A program made the translations under genes and the position numbers. Of a DNA stretch of 64,000 bases, positions 11,500-22,783 are shown one piece after another. The notes beneath the pieces were generated by a model that was not told the DNA's origin, did no database searches, and saw nothing but the letters and a program-made list of their open reading frames with translations. The stretch is from Taiwanofungus camphoratus (taxonomy: Eukaryota; Basidiomycota; Agaricomycetes; Polyporales; Taiwanofungaceae), in NCBI GenBank assembly GCA_003999685.1, contig CP021221.1, positions 1,488,001 through 1,552,000 on the forward strand, in the 5' to 3' direction. The number at the start of each line of letters is the position of its first letter. The first letter of the stretch is position 1.

Positions 11500-12723
11500 A
11501 TGTCTGACGCCCCCGCCGCCCCGGTCACTGAGAACGGCGTGCCTCCGGCTGCGCAAGAGACTGTCGTCGAAGAGACTCCCGGCTTCAAGGTATGCTTTCT
11601 TTGTCACTGACGTGGCATGCCACTCACTCCCTCTCACTCAGGTCTTCGCCGGGAACCTTGCGTACTCTACCACGGATGAAGGGCTGAAGGCATTCTTTGC
11701 CCCCGTTCAGAGCGATATGTAAGTCGTCTTTGTCATCTCACGACATGTCGTCTGTCGCACGAGTCACGATCTTCACTCACATTTCGCGTCCGTTTGCACC
11801 AGCCTGTCTGCCCAGGTGATCCTGCGAGGCACCCGCTCAGCTGGCTACGGTTTTGTCGCCGTTGCCACCGCTGAAGCCACGGAAAAGGCAGTCGAGCTCC
11901 TTGACAAGAAGGAACTCGATGGCCGTCCGGTCATAGTCGAGGTTGCCAAGCCTGCAGATCAGAAAGACAAGGAGAAGAAGCAAAAGAGGTTTAAGAGGAG
12001 GCCCGGTCGGCGCGGCAGCAAGGCAGTGCCTGGCGAGATCAGCGAGGCTGAGGCTAACGGCGACGCTGAGAAGCCTGAGGGCGCCACTCCCGCGGGCGAT
12101 GAAGCGGCTAAGCCCAAGAAAAAGAAGAAGAATAACGTAAGTTGTGTAGATGCACATTCTCAGAGCATTTGCCTCATCGTTGCTGTCCTCTCTAGCGTAA
12201 GTCCAAGCGCAAGGCAACCGCTGCAGCTAATGGAGAAGCTGCTTCGGGCACCGAAGCCGTTCCCGCGGCCGATGGTGCTGCCGAAGCAGGTCCGAAAAGG
12301 CAGAAGCCTTCTCGCAAGCCTCGTACCCCCCGCCCTCCCCGCCCGGCTGGAGAGGACCCTGTTGGCGAGCCTTCCAAGAGTGTGCTGTTCGTCGCCAACC
12401 TCGGTTTTAACATCGACGATGCGGGCCTGGCGGCCCTCTTCACCGATGCGGGCATTCACGTCAGCTCGGCGCGCATTGTCCGCCGTCGCTGGGGAAAACC
12501 CCGCCGAAGCAAGGGGTATGGCTTTGTCGATGTAGGTGACGAAGAGCAGCAGAAGAAGGCGATTGAAACCTTGCAGGGCATGGAGGTTGGTGGAAGGAAC
12601 ATTGCTGTTAAAATCGCGGTGAACTCGCAAATTGAAGAAGGTGCGGAAACCGAGAATGGCCCTGCCACCGACGCCAAGCCCGAGACAGACACGACACCCG
12701 AGGCGACCATCGTGGCTTCTTAA
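11500..12723 (+). CDS. Two-RRM RNA-binding protein
   Basis: Four exons (11500-11589, 11642-11718, 11803-12136, 12196-12723) sum to 1029 nt and give 342 residues. RRM1 has RNP2 as VFAGNL in exon 2 and RNP1 as GYGFVAVA in exon 3. A highly basic middle follows (KKQKRFKRRPGRRG, later a run of lysines) with an Ala/Glu-rich linker. RRM2 has RNP2 as LFVANL and RNP1 as KGYGFVDV in exon 4. An acidic Glu/Thr tail ends ATIVAS. The RRM-basic-RRM layout resembles Sbp1/Rnp-type single-stranded nucleic-acid-binding proteins, but I cannot name an orthologue. The ATG at 11500 follows a CACA context and starts the only frame that splices into RRM1. GC-rich third positions suggest good expression. Confidence 0.9.
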
Positions 12724-13032
12724 ACTTGTTCGCAGTTCACGTTATGCATCGGAGATCGTCTTCTTTCATCAAAGGCGATCCATTTCCTACTGTTCCTTAA
12801 TGTCACTCGACCGGCGTTCACTTGTCCAGATGTGTACCGGTGCCGTTAAACCGCTACGTTTTGCTTCTCGATAGTCCAACCCCCACTGCATTTCTCATAG
12901 CGGTCTGGTGCCGTTTCTTAGTTGATAGCTTGTGTTGTCGCTTTGCCAAAATATTAGCGGCTTTGCTTGCATTGTCTTACTTTGTTATGACTCCGTCATA
13001 TACCTTTACTCTATATGGTTATGTAATATTCA

Positions 13033-14297
13033 ATGGCTGATGAAGAAGACGACTATCTTTCTGACAAGTTCTTGCTTGAAGCGACTGCAGCTCCTTTAAC
13101 TGCGCCAAAAAGCTATGCAGAACGGCGCAAGGAGGCGCAAAGACTTGCTACTATAAAGAATGAGCAGAACCGCCAAAAGAGCAGGCGCCAACTCGAGCTA
13201 GAGTCTCGCGAAGAGGGTCTGCGCCGGAGTCTCTTCGAACGGGCACAGGATGAGCAGGCCTCTGGACAGCAGAACAAAGCATTGGCGATGATGATGAAGA
13301 TGGGGTTCAAACCAGGCGATACCCTAGGGCAAAAGTACGATGATGAACCTTCGACGTCTAATTGTGTCACTCTTGTCACCGACAAGGATGTGAAAGCGGA
13401 TGGGGAGGCCTCTGCTAGCACAGGGCCTTCCAGCAGTACCAAACCGTTACTGCCGCATAGGGCTGAGCCGCTGCCTCTAAATGAATGGACAGGTAGATCG
13501 TTGTACATGCTACTTCTCCCGCTCATTTGATGATATACATGATGCTCTAGGCAAGAAGGGGATCGGGTCAAGGAAACGCGCTGCTTCTCCAACCCAGTCA
13601 GAAAGGCTTGCCAAGATGACCAAGATGGCAGAAGAAAGCGACCGCGAGTCGTTTCGCGACCGGGCCCGTCAAGAGTACGAAGAGCGTCGCGCGCAAGGAA
13701 GACTCGCGCCTGCCCAACGCACTTGCGTTACACTGGACGAGAAGGCTGGTCGCGAGGTGCTTTACCTAGTTTCAAAAATTATTTGCACCTGTCTGATGCT
13801 GATGGTTATTCTCATTCAGTTCAACATCCTTTGGCTCAACCCGCATAATCCAGAGTCTTTCCCAGAAGGGTTTATTGATGCACTGGACGATACGCGGTTG
13901 GTCGCTGCATTACAGCAGCAACAGGTCGATGACACAATCGAGGGCCGTCTAAGTGCGAGGATGCGTGCTGATGCCTTACAGCCGCTCGCAATACTGGACA
14001 GCGATGGACCGCAACCGGCAACGAAGCTAGAGCCTTCTAGATCCCCACATTCGCAAGACGATATCAAGGAGGCAACGCAGTTCCTGCAACTTAGCGTAAG
14101 CAGCGATTTTTCCATCAGTTTTCTTGGAGATGAGAGTCTAATCACTCTTATTTGGCTAGGCAAAGGACAGGTTGCAACTGGTGCTTGACTACCTGCGTCA
14201 GAAGTACGCCTATTGTTTCTGGTGTGGAGTGCAGTACGGCGACCACGAAGATATGGAGGCAAACTGTCCGGGACCGAATGAAGATGATCACGATTGA
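13033..14297 (+). CDS. G-patch protein of the GPATCH11 (CENP-Y) type with DUF4187 tail
   Basis: Exons 13033-13492, 13551-13756, 13820-14095 and 14160-14297 sum to 1080 nt and give 359 residues. An acidic N-terminus (MADEEDDYLSDKF) leads into a basic helical stretch (YAERRKEAQRLATIKNEQ). The G-patch motif is split by intron 1: ALAMMMKMGFKPGDTLGQK, then LPLNEWTG-KKGIGSRKR. It is followed by a long coiled, Arg/Glu-rich segment. The C-terminus, LRQKYAYCFWCGVQYGDHED then MEANCPGPNEDDHD, is the DUF4187 signature of GPATCH11, with cysteines that may bind metal. The human protein associates with kinetochores and RNA helicases; function here is inferred. G-patches usually activate DEAH-box helicases. 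All four exons splice in phase and no defect was seen. Confidence 0.88.
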
Positions 14298-14716
14298 TTG
14301 TCTGTATGTACGCTGTATTGTATAACGCCTGTTTCGTCTACCATCTGTAATAGACGGCGCGAACACAACTCCAAATAACAACGTACACACTATAAGTCCT
14401 GATAACAACTATGGACGAGTCCTTCGGTCAAGGAATGTAATGTGCTGCTATGAAACGCCAGTAGGAGGGAACTCAATGAAAGTGAATTGGCCTGCTAGTG
14501 TCCGTGTACCACAGCAATATGGGACAATGCATCGACGGCGAATGAGTGTCGGGGGTAGAGGATACTCGAAAAGGTATTGGGAGCGAGGGTGGGGAGAAAA
14601 TCAATGACGATCAGTGCGGAAATAGACAGCGCCATCGAAGTAGAAGTCTATTCGTACACAAGTTACAAACCGACTGAACACAGTTAAAGTACAGTCAAGC
14701 TTCAAAGTCCAGACAG
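14298..14716. other. Intergenic stretch between convergent genes
   Basis: A 419-bp gap lies between the stop of the G-patch gene and the stop of the minus-strand Ser/Pro-rich gene. It is likely 3' UTRs; no gene was seen. Confidence 0.5.
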
Positions 14717-15686
14717 TTACGCTAATGGGGAAACGTGTGGATGTTGTTGGTGTGGACGAGCAAACGCCAAGACACTGACACCGGGGCTGCCGCAGCGGGA
14801 ACGTAGGACAGCGTTGTCGATGGTGCGAGGCCGAGGTCGATTTGCACGGTCCATGGGGGCTGTAGACACGTCTGGCATCTCTTCGTCCTCCGTATCGGAG
14901 TTACAGTATCGAGATGTAGGAGAAGCCGGAAAGACGTGCGGAAGGGTCGGGATACAGACGGGTAGTGACGGACTAGTTGACCGCCTTTTCTTGCGGTGGG
15001 GGAAGGTAGGTGACGTCGGCGACGTCGACGGGGTCTTGCGCCGGACAAAGGTGGAAATGGGCATATTTGCAGTGAGATCCGTTTCGGACAAGGTGAGCTT
15101 CTCCGGACGTCGTAAGGTATCTTTCAGGGTGTACGAGGATGTCCGGCGGCTAATAGTACATGTTGCGGGGGAAAGATAAGGTGAAGTAGAAAGAGCCTAT
15201 CAACTGATCGTCAGCTTGTCTGAAAATGAATGATCCAGAAGTAACTCACCCGAGCTGGCCGTTCTTGAATTTCTTCCTTCATGATCGGCACGCTCCCTTT
15301 CCTCGTATGAGACTACAGTATCCAGTTAATTGGGCCAACAACGAACACACAAAGACGAAACTAACAATTAATGGAGCGTAGGGCGAGTATCTTGTGGTGC
15401 GGATTCGCCGTCTGTCGGCATCCCAGTCTCGGTCTGAAGACATCTCATCGCCAGAGATCATGATTGCAGGGGATGTGTCAGCACGACTATCAGGACGTGG
15501 TAGTGATGCAGTGCTGGAGATTGGGGAGGGAAAGGAACCTGAAGAGGAATAGGAAGAGGAGCGAGAGTGATGGGCGCGTGTCCTGAAGCCCACTGGGCCA
15601 GAATGACTGCGAAGATCAACTGGGCCGGCCTGGTTATCGAGGCCCAAGGACGCCATGAGCTCGACGAAGGAAGGGAGAGTAGTCAT
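14717..15686 (-). CDS. Unknown Ser/Pro/Arg-rich protein, probably nuclear or regulatory
   Basis: Three exons can be read on the minus strand. Exon 1 starts at 15686 with MTTLPSFVELMASLGLDNQA and is Ser-rich (SSSYSSSGSFPSPISS), ending YSPYAPLI. A short exon reads SHTRKGSVPIMKEEIQERP near 15250-15310. The last exon has TCTISRRTSSYTLKDTLRRP and TLSETDLTANMPISTFVRRK, the basic cluster PHRKKRRSTSPS (possible nuclear-localisation signal) and an acidic TEDEEMPD, with a stop at 14717. No domain is recognised. Low complexity and SP/TP dipeptides suggest a phosphorylated, disordered protein. Frame continuity over both introns and codon use support coding; identity is open. Confidence 0.6.
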
Positions 15687-17009
15687 GGCGGTCGAGCAGA
15701 TAGCTCAAGAGCGACGACCTCGGAGGTCATAGGCGACAACTGGTCCTATTATAATCAGGTAACAATGCCTTGGTAACCGGCCGAGTGAATGTGGTTGCCA
15801 GGCAGAAATGGCGAGCGTCATGAAGCCAGGGGGGGAATGTTGTTGATTGCATGGCTCGCGCAGTGGCTGTGAGACAATCAGGAGACGGTTGTCGACAAGG
15901 AGATGTTCACATTCCGAGTCGAGACGCGTCAGGGACGCAGTCGGCCGCGATGTAGCAACGCTCCCCCCACGGTTCTACCTGCGCTGGGCGCGGTAACCAT
16001 GCAATCAAGGCAAGTGTACAGCGACGTCTGCTCGACATGTTCGACGTCTTTCTCCTGAATATCACTGAAAGCTGTCTTGGCTGCTGACTCGACAGCGCTT
16101 TCTTTGTATCATCACGACTTGCCTGATGCACGCCTTGAGCTCCTCTTCCGACGTTTTGATGGGCTGCTTGACACGCTGATCGTCAATAGTACGCGAGGCA
16201 GCCTGCTTGTTGCGCTGTCATTCATGGGCCATGGCCAGATGTACGATACATCAATGTGAGGTCCATGTCTCCCCTCACCAGCTGGAGTGAACCGCCCTGC
16301 ACGCTACACTGAGCATTGCATAATCGGGGTTGCCTGCGAAGCTGCCCTCGGTCTTGACGGATGCAATATATTCATCTTCGACTGCAGGTCTGCGTGCTAC
16401 ATACCTACCATGCTGTACAGGCATCGTATTCATTCAATTTCGATCAATTTCACCGCGTGCGCCCGGACGCGTACATGTGTAGCCACATCGCCAAATAAGG
16501 GCACACATAGACCTTCTGCCTAACCGCCATGGACTCGCAGCCCAGTCAAAGCTTCAGCGGTTCCGGAGGAAGCGCTGGGTACATGCCCGTACCCAGACAA
16601 GAAATGGAATATCTCTGCGCTGGTGAGTCCCATAATGCGGTGATTCGCGTACAATGGCTTAATACACACGAGAGATTGCGGCGCAAAAAACGAGATCAGA
16701 TCCCGAGAGCCGATACGTTGCAGGGAGTGCGGGCATCGAATCATGTACAAGAAGAGAACAAAACGAAGTCTGTTCCTGACCCGTCGCTGTTGTCCTGACT
16801 TCGACTGACTGCCTTCGTTGTAGTGGTACAATTCGAGGCACGATGATCTCACCGTTGTCCCCTTACTGCCGTCAGTGGGCACATCGAGGTTGTTGCGCCC
16901 GTGTCGTTCACCATTATATCCACCTGTATATTATTGTCAACGGTGCAATTACTATTCTGATTATACTATCATAACGTTGAGCATACAGATCGACGGTGGG
17001 AGACAATTA
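15687..17009. other. Gene-poor stretch
   Basis: Scattered short frames (for example 16077-16259 plus and 16520-16882 minus) lack motifs, do not join into a longer product, and I do not annotate them. It probably holds the promoter of the Ser/Pro-rich gene on the left and the 3' flank of the DUF6593-like gene on the right. Confidence 0.45.
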
Positions 17010-17772
17010 TCACCAAAGATTTAACTGCTTCATCCAGAGATTCAGAAAGCATGTCACGACAACCCGGTCCAAGAAACCTTCGGCGCTCCTCGAAACTCGT
17101 AGAATTTGACCTTCTTGCGACCAGGTAGCAATTGTCTTGCCACGGGCGTTGACGCACTGCTCAAGTGTTAGTCTGTCGGCGGGCTGTAACAGTATAAAAC
17201 CACACACGAAAAGATCAGACCCATTTTCTGCGATCTTCCATTTGTACTCCGAGTTGTTGGCTTTGAATCGACGGGATCTGGAGGATACCCAGGCTATTCG
17301 TAAATGCCGGCCGGTGAATGCTTCCGACGAAAATTCAACCTACTTGCTTGACGCCTTCTTCGCTTTCCGTAGCTCTCTCGCAGATATCTAAAACGCTGCC
17401 TCTTCAATGGACGGGTCGATACTAGTACTCAATTGCGTACCCGCTCAATGCCAAAATAGACACTTGCATTAGTGTCTGAAGACCATTCGATCTGGCCGGC
17501 ATTTTCCCATCGTTGTGTATTGAAATTTTTGCGCTGAAAAGAGGTCAGGCCAGACGTCGTCCCGGTGTTGGGATGATGGAACTAGTCGCCAGTGAAGGAG
17601 ATGTTTATGAAGTACTCCAGATGATCGTAAGTAAGGAAGCAACACAAGCCTTGTACATATCCAGCGTCTCCGCAGATCCCTCGACGATCTGTTTAATCTG
17701 GAAGGTGCGCAGGTCGGCATCAACATTCTCTGTAGGATAGATAAAATGGAGGACGAGATCGTTGCTAGCCAT
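17010..17772 (-). CDS. DUF6593-like protein
   Basis: The proposed start at 17772 gives MASNDLVLHFIYPTENVDAD, followed by TFQIKQIVEGSAETLDMYKA. After an intron the frame resumes at FHHPNTGTTSGLTSFQRKNF and WENAGQIEWSSDTNASVYFG then IERV (17440-17510). The 'IEW…FG.E.V' string is characteristic of DUF6593. A further exon reads AFTGRHLRIAW and NNSEYKWKIAENGSDLF (17215-17320), matching the family's 'F.…YKWK' block. The end is ARGKTIATWSQEGQILRVSR, then VVVTCFLNLWMKQLNLW with a stop at 17010. The order of blocks agrees with the gene at 6400-7272, though the proteins differ. Exact splice sites near 17350-17440 and 17600-17640 are unsure. It may be a divergent paralogue or partly decayed copy. Confidence 0.5.
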
Positions 17773-19422
17773 GTCGTGAAGTTCGTCGTTGGGCAGAGTC
17801 GCCCCTTCAGGGAGAAGTGGAAGGAGAGTGAGGCTTCCATCCCGGCAGGCATGTTCTTAAGTATTCGGCTTTTGGATCTGCACGCCTGCCGTGGAGTCTT
17901 GAGGTTATCCCCGACTTAAAATTCGATGACAGGTACAAGATAGCGAATGTATAAGCTGCGCAGTGATCTTGATCTGATTAGAGTCAAGGTCAAGGTTAAC
18001 TCGCGTGGTCATGAGATGGAGACGACTGATAAAGGGTACTTGTCACGTCGAATTTGTCCTATTAACGGGAAGCATAAAGCATGCGTATAGATATTTTAGT
18101 ACGTCAACAAGGATGAAGGCCAGTCGGATGCGCGGGATATCTGGTCGATACTTCCTGACGCGTGGATCAATTTTCAAATGTCATCGGCAAGCTGTCCCAG
18201 TATGTAGACGTGGGGGCTCGGAGGAAAAGGTGCTAAGATCCTGTGTTGAGTAGGCTTACGCTTATCGATGCTTCGGACACCAAAGGGGAAACCGCAAAAA
18301 CATGCCAGAAGGCAATCACCGGGCACTGTGTCATAAAAAGACATATCGAGTCGAGGTGACTGAACCAGATAAATGACAACAAACCTCACCTGAACACGTC
18401 GTCGCAAAAACAGAGGAACCGGCCAAATTGCGCAATTTTGCGGCTCATCTTCCCTGCGTTGGGATGCCCAAGCTGACGTGATTATAATACTGCGTAGATC
18501 AAAAAGACGACAAACGATGGTCAGCGAAAAGCCTCAAAACCACGGAGAGTAGAAAACATGGACATAATGGCAGCCTCATGGTATAATGATCGATGAGCCG
18601 CTGTATACTTATCGTATACTTATCCCAAAGCTGACGGCACAACATAACGAACCCGGCACCGGACACCGAGATGGCACCTCTAGTCGGAACTCCTTACCAT
18701 GACAAGCTAGACATCGGTAAAATAATTCATGGAAGGGTGGGCCCAAGGGAATAACAGGGTGTCAATTATTGTACATGTCTTGACAGAACCTACGAAAACG
18801 AATAATATGTGTTCAGCAGAAGTACGGCTTCCCACAAAAGGACGCGCCACGAGGAGGTTGCCGAGGGAATGCATGGACTTTGTCGTCGACGCCGACCGCA
18901 AGAACGAAGCTCAAAGATGTTAGGGCGTTTGCCTGGACTCGTTGAACAATGAAACGCCTCCGAAACTAGAAGAAAGGAACGAACTTCGAGAAGGGGGGCT
19001 AGAAGACAAATGGGTGGGAATGAACAATCTTTTACGACAGCCATTAGGGCCGCACTACGGTATTAATCATTTCTGTCGGTGGGTTACCTGAACATTATAT
19101 ATCGCACAGATATCCAAGTAACTGCCCAAGTTTCAGACTCACGTTTCTCGCGGCCAATTCAGGCTAGCGACAGATGACGCCTCAAGTCACGAGGTCACGA
19201 TCTGAATCGGGCCATTCACGTGATCATTAGTGTCCAAGAAAGGCAGTTTTCGGTAATATGCGGGTAAGCTGTGCCGGATCCGTTCGCGTCGGAAGTTGAG
19301 GGAGACGCAGAAACACAGGCTCGACGACCAAGACAGTGAGAGCAATTGTGAACATAGCGGTCAAACACAGCCTTCAACTCACTCTATACGTCTATATCGT
19401 ATCTTGTGATCATTAATTCCTG
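17773..19422. other. Gene-poor stretch upstream of the bZIP gene
   Basis: About 1.65 kb with only short unrelated frames on both strands. A small direct repeat (TCGTATACTTA/TTGTATACTTA-like, near 18604-18624) is the only local structure. It should include the bZIP promoter at its right end. Confidence 0.45.
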
Positions 19423-21308
19423 ATGCCCAGTCAAGACAGGGCACGCAGCGTTTCCGGCGACATTGAGGTATCAGATGTTGGTTAAAGCAGTCGACAGTGC
19501 CGATTCTTGCTAACCATACCCTCAGAGCTCCGATATCGGGTCCCCACACGAAGCCGGGTCCTCGAGTCAGCCAGGAAAACCTGGCAGAAAGAAAAATCCA
19601 AAGTACGAGTCTTAGCCTGATGAACGTGATCACGCTTACGCTCATGACGTCCGTAGCTCGCAAGCAGCAAGACGTGATCAGAATCGTATAGCGCAGAGGG
19701 AGTTCCGTCTTAGAAAACAGCAACGCGTGAGTATCTCTTTATCGTAGGCGCTGTTTATAAGTTGGTAGTACTCACCAACCTCTTAGATTCGCGACCTAGA
19801 GGCCAGTGTCGAAATTCTCTCCGGCGGCAAGGATGAGGCCCTTTCACATCTAAGGTCCATCCTCAAAGGTTTGTCCAAATTCTGAATCATCCATTTTGTG
19901 CTACAACTATCCCCCTCCCTCACGCAGATCTGATGCATGAGAATCAAGTTCTTCGGGATCTTCTTCGCAGTCTAAGCGCATTTATAGGAGAGGGAGCCGG
20001 AGGGTTCTTATCCAAGCTTGGATGGAATATGAATGACTTCGACAATTTCATCAACAAATCAAAAACAGATACGTCTTGGGAGAGCTATCAGCGACACAAG
20101 CAGACTGAAAATACTGCTGGGTCGACCGCATCTGGCTCTGGGTCGACCGCAGGTCAAAAACGCCCGTCTGAGGACGATGATCCGCTTGGAATACGGCCTA
20201 AGCGGGCTCGGGGTCTCAGCGAGACAAATGGCGACGGCGAGCATGGCGACTCATTTGGCTCTTCTCTTCTCATGCCTTTGAACGCTTCGGGATCTGCTGT
20301 TGGCTCCAATGGTCTTTATCCGTCTTCCAGCAGGCCAGCCCACGATGCAGCTCTTTTCAACGAACTGACGCGGCTTTCTTCTGGATCACCTATGTTCATT
20401 CCTCCGTCTTCTCCTCCTAACACTTCAGGTCCATATCCTGCTCCAGGGAGCTCGAATGTTGGTAGCTCCTACCAGTCTTCCTACATGTCGCCCGTGAATA
20501 TCAGTTCTGAACCGACTCTTCCCTCTCTTCCCCTTGCTGGAGCCTCATCTATGTCTTTCCAGCACACAGGTGTCACTCCCACCCCTCATGCACCCTCGGA
20601 TGAGGAGGTAGATCCCAAAAAGCATGAAGCTTACAAACTCATCACGTAAGGCTGTCTTTCGAGTCCGTACTACTACTAATTCGGCGGGTCTAAAATTACA
20701 GGTACCACCTTGACAATTATAAGCGAAATAGCCAATATTGTCTGCCTTCCTCCCTTCGGCCGACTTTAGTTCAAAGGTGACTGTCTTCAACATGGTAATA
20801 CACCTGCATTTCTTATCACCTACTGCTCGTCTTCCAGGACCGTCCCTCATGGTGAATAATCATTGTATATCGGATTCCGGCATGCTAACATCGCAGCAGA
20901 GAGCGTGATCGACGTCATACTACATCCAGAACTGCGAGATCGCATGATTCTCTTGCGAGGTATGGCTATTGCTCAAGGAATGATCAGCCCTGTTTACTTC
21001 TTATTAGGTCGTTATGACCTCGTCGACTGCCTACATGACTACCGAGACGCTGTGACCATCCACGGGGACGATGTCCTGGCTCACGTTAACTGGGAGATTT
21101 CTGAGACTTGGCTGCGGCGATACAAGTACGTCCGTTCTTCCGTGCCAAATTCGTCTTGAGTCTTATGATATGCATTGCAAGGTTCCTGGTCGATCAAGCG
21201 ACACTGAATACAACCAACCGCTGGCGGCGAGAAAGGGGCGAACCCGAACTCATGGTTGGCGACTTCGCTCCGGAGATGGCCCCATCTATGAACGCTCCCG
21301 CTGTATAG
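19423..21308 (+). CDS. bZIP transcription factor (fungal AP-1-like basic region, DUF3425-like C-terminus)
   Basis: Exons at 19423-19467, 19526-19602, 19657-19726, 19787-19868, 19928-20645, 20702-20776 and further small exons to 21308 join in phase. The N-terminus is MPSQDRARSVSGDIE. The linker PGKPGRKKNPN leads into the basic region SQAARRDQNRIAQREFRLRK, with the N-x-x-A-Q-x-x-F-R pattern of Pap1/Yap-type factors. The leucine-zipper part is IRDLEASVEILSGG…LSHLRSILKDLMHENQVLRD. The large exon is Ser/Pro-rich with a second basic patch (GIRPKRAR). The C-terminal block VPHAESVIDVILHPELRDRM, then YDLVDCLHDYRDAVTIHGDD and NWEISETWLRRYK resembles the DUF3425 region of fungal bZIPs. The stop is at 21308. 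It is expected to be a nuclear regulator; its targets are unknown. Confidence 0.85.
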
Positions 21309-21596
21309 GAATTCGGAATAATAGTGTGCCGATGTAATAATGGGTCGAATGCGGTTATTTTCTACTATTCATGAACCTGTTGTCCAGTTGTCTGTATACA
21401 TCGTAATAGATGCTGTCGGTGGGCAAACTTGGCCGTGCCCGAGATTGCAGATTGGTCTACATTATTATAGACAAGCAGCCACAGGCATAACGACACAGGA
21501 ATCGTTGCATCCGACTGTAGAATTTCCGTTTAAGTGTTAAGCTTGATTTGGGGATTAATACGTACGGTTGCACAAGTATCAGTCCACGGCGAATAA
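21309..21596. other. Convergent intergenic stretch
   Basis: A 288-bp gap between the stops of the bZIP gene (+) and the uS14m gene (-). Nothing is seen beyond likely 3' UTR. Confidence 0.5.
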
Positions 21597-21955
21597 TCAC
21601 CACGATGCCTTCTTGACACCGGGTATTTCTCCTGCCAGCGCTTTCAAGCGGAATTGATACTACGGAGATTCATGATTCAACATCATAACGGAGTCTCATT
21701 CAGAGTAGGACGTACCCTCGACAAGCCGAACTCGCTCATAATGCCCCTACCCCTTCCTGACTCGGTACACCGGTTTTTGACGGTAGTCGGGCGAGTGTAT
21801 CTCCCGAACGTGTTCAGCTGCAGCTGCGCTTGGTAGCGCACTTGCGGGGGAAGATTCTGATTACGGGCGACGTAGAGATATGCCCTGCGGGCGATTTCGT
21901 TGGCCTTTACGCCATTGCGCGCTTTGATATCGCGCAGTACACGGATGTTAGGCAT
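21597..21955 (-). CDS. MRP2: Mitochondrial small-subunit ribosomal protein uS14m
   Basis: Two exons, 21716-21955 and 21597-21659, are joined over a 56-nt intron (GTACGT…TAG) and give 100 residues, the normal size for S14. The protein begins MPNIRVLRDIKARNGVKANE. It has LPPQVRYQAQLQLNTFGRYT, then the family core RPTTVKNRCTESGRGRG with GLSRYQFRLKALAGEIPG and a terminal VKKASW. This matches the bacterial/mitochondrial S14 without the zinc-finger cysteines. It sits in the head of the small subunit near the decoding site. It is divergent from the small membrane protein gene at 22206. Confidence 0.95.
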
Positions 21956-22205
21956 GGTGGTAGCAGAGAGAGTAGGTCCCGGCGAGGTAAACAGTGAGCA
22001 AACATTGGCTGGGGCCCGCTGGGAATGGGCGCTCAATTTCATCCTTCATCCGTACCGTCATTGCAATCTACTCTACCACGGACACCGCACTTTTGCGATA
22101 ATTTACACTTGCAAAGTGGCTAGTGGCATGGGCCATTAAATACTGGTGAATGTAGCCTCACCATTTGCCAATAGCGCTTCGACTGAATGTCAGACCCCTT
22201 ACAGA
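21956..22205. promoter_or_regulatory. Short divergent promoter between uS14m and the small membrane protein gene
   Basis: The two start codons point outward and are 250 bp apart, so promoter elements are probably shared. If the upstream ATG at 22146 is used the gap is only 190 bp. Confidence 0.45.
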
Positions 22206-22454
22206 ATGTCCCTAACGAGAGCGTTGAACTTCACCCACCGCCAACGTCGGACATTTGTCTCTTCCCTATTTGGTCTTACCTTCCTGGTCTCCGTGATCAC
22301 TGTATCAGCTTCTACAGTCTTGCCTTGTCCTGCACATGACCGAGGCCGTTTCGCGGATGGTGTTCCTCAGGGGGTTGTAGATGGAAGACGGAGGGTTACG
22401 GTGGTGGAGAAAAAGCCCAGGAGATGGATAGAAGAGACAAGCCCCTCACGTTGA
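22206..22454 (+). CDS. Small single-pass membrane protein, unknown
   Basis: An intronless frame of 83 codons starts MSLTRALNFTHRQRRTFVSS (22206); a longer start at 22146 adds 20 residues of non-typical sequence. A basic N-terminus (RQRR) precedes one hydrophobic segment, LFGLTFLVSVITVSAS, then a Cys-containing PCPAHDRGRFADG and a basic C-terminal tail, EKKPRRWIEET. Basic residues on both sides of the segment allow a mitochondrial or ER membrane location. I do not recognise the family. The compact form and divergent placement next to a mitochondrial ribosomal gene hint at, but do not show, a mitochondrial role. Confidence 0.5.
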   Translation: MSLTRALNFTHRQRRTFVSSLFGLTFLVSVITVSASTVLPCPAHDRGRFADGVPQGVVDGRRRVTVVEKKPRRWIEETSPSR

Positions 22455-22783
22455 TGTTCTCGCAAACCAATCCACAATGCGGTATTCCAACCTAGGAAGT
22501 GTCGATTCTGCAGATTCGGTGCTGTTGCCTTCGGTTCTTCCAGGACAGATATAGCCCGATCAACTACTTGCAAAGTATCTCATTTGTGAAATCATTCTCA
22601 CTTTAATCAGGCAAATGTGACATGACAGAGATAGGATTCCCGGTATCATAATGCCCCTCTTGATAACCAAGTATTAAAACATTCTACAAATATATCAACC
22701 TTCTGGTTGATCAGTTCTACTGATCGTGTTTCTACGATTCCTGTATTGTGCTTCCTGTTCTTCATGAGTCCCCCTACAACACA

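Noticed and set aside
12160-12630. Minus-strand frame of 156 codons inside the two-RRM gene
   Set aside because: It is the antisense shadow of a well-supported coding exon with complete RRM motifs.
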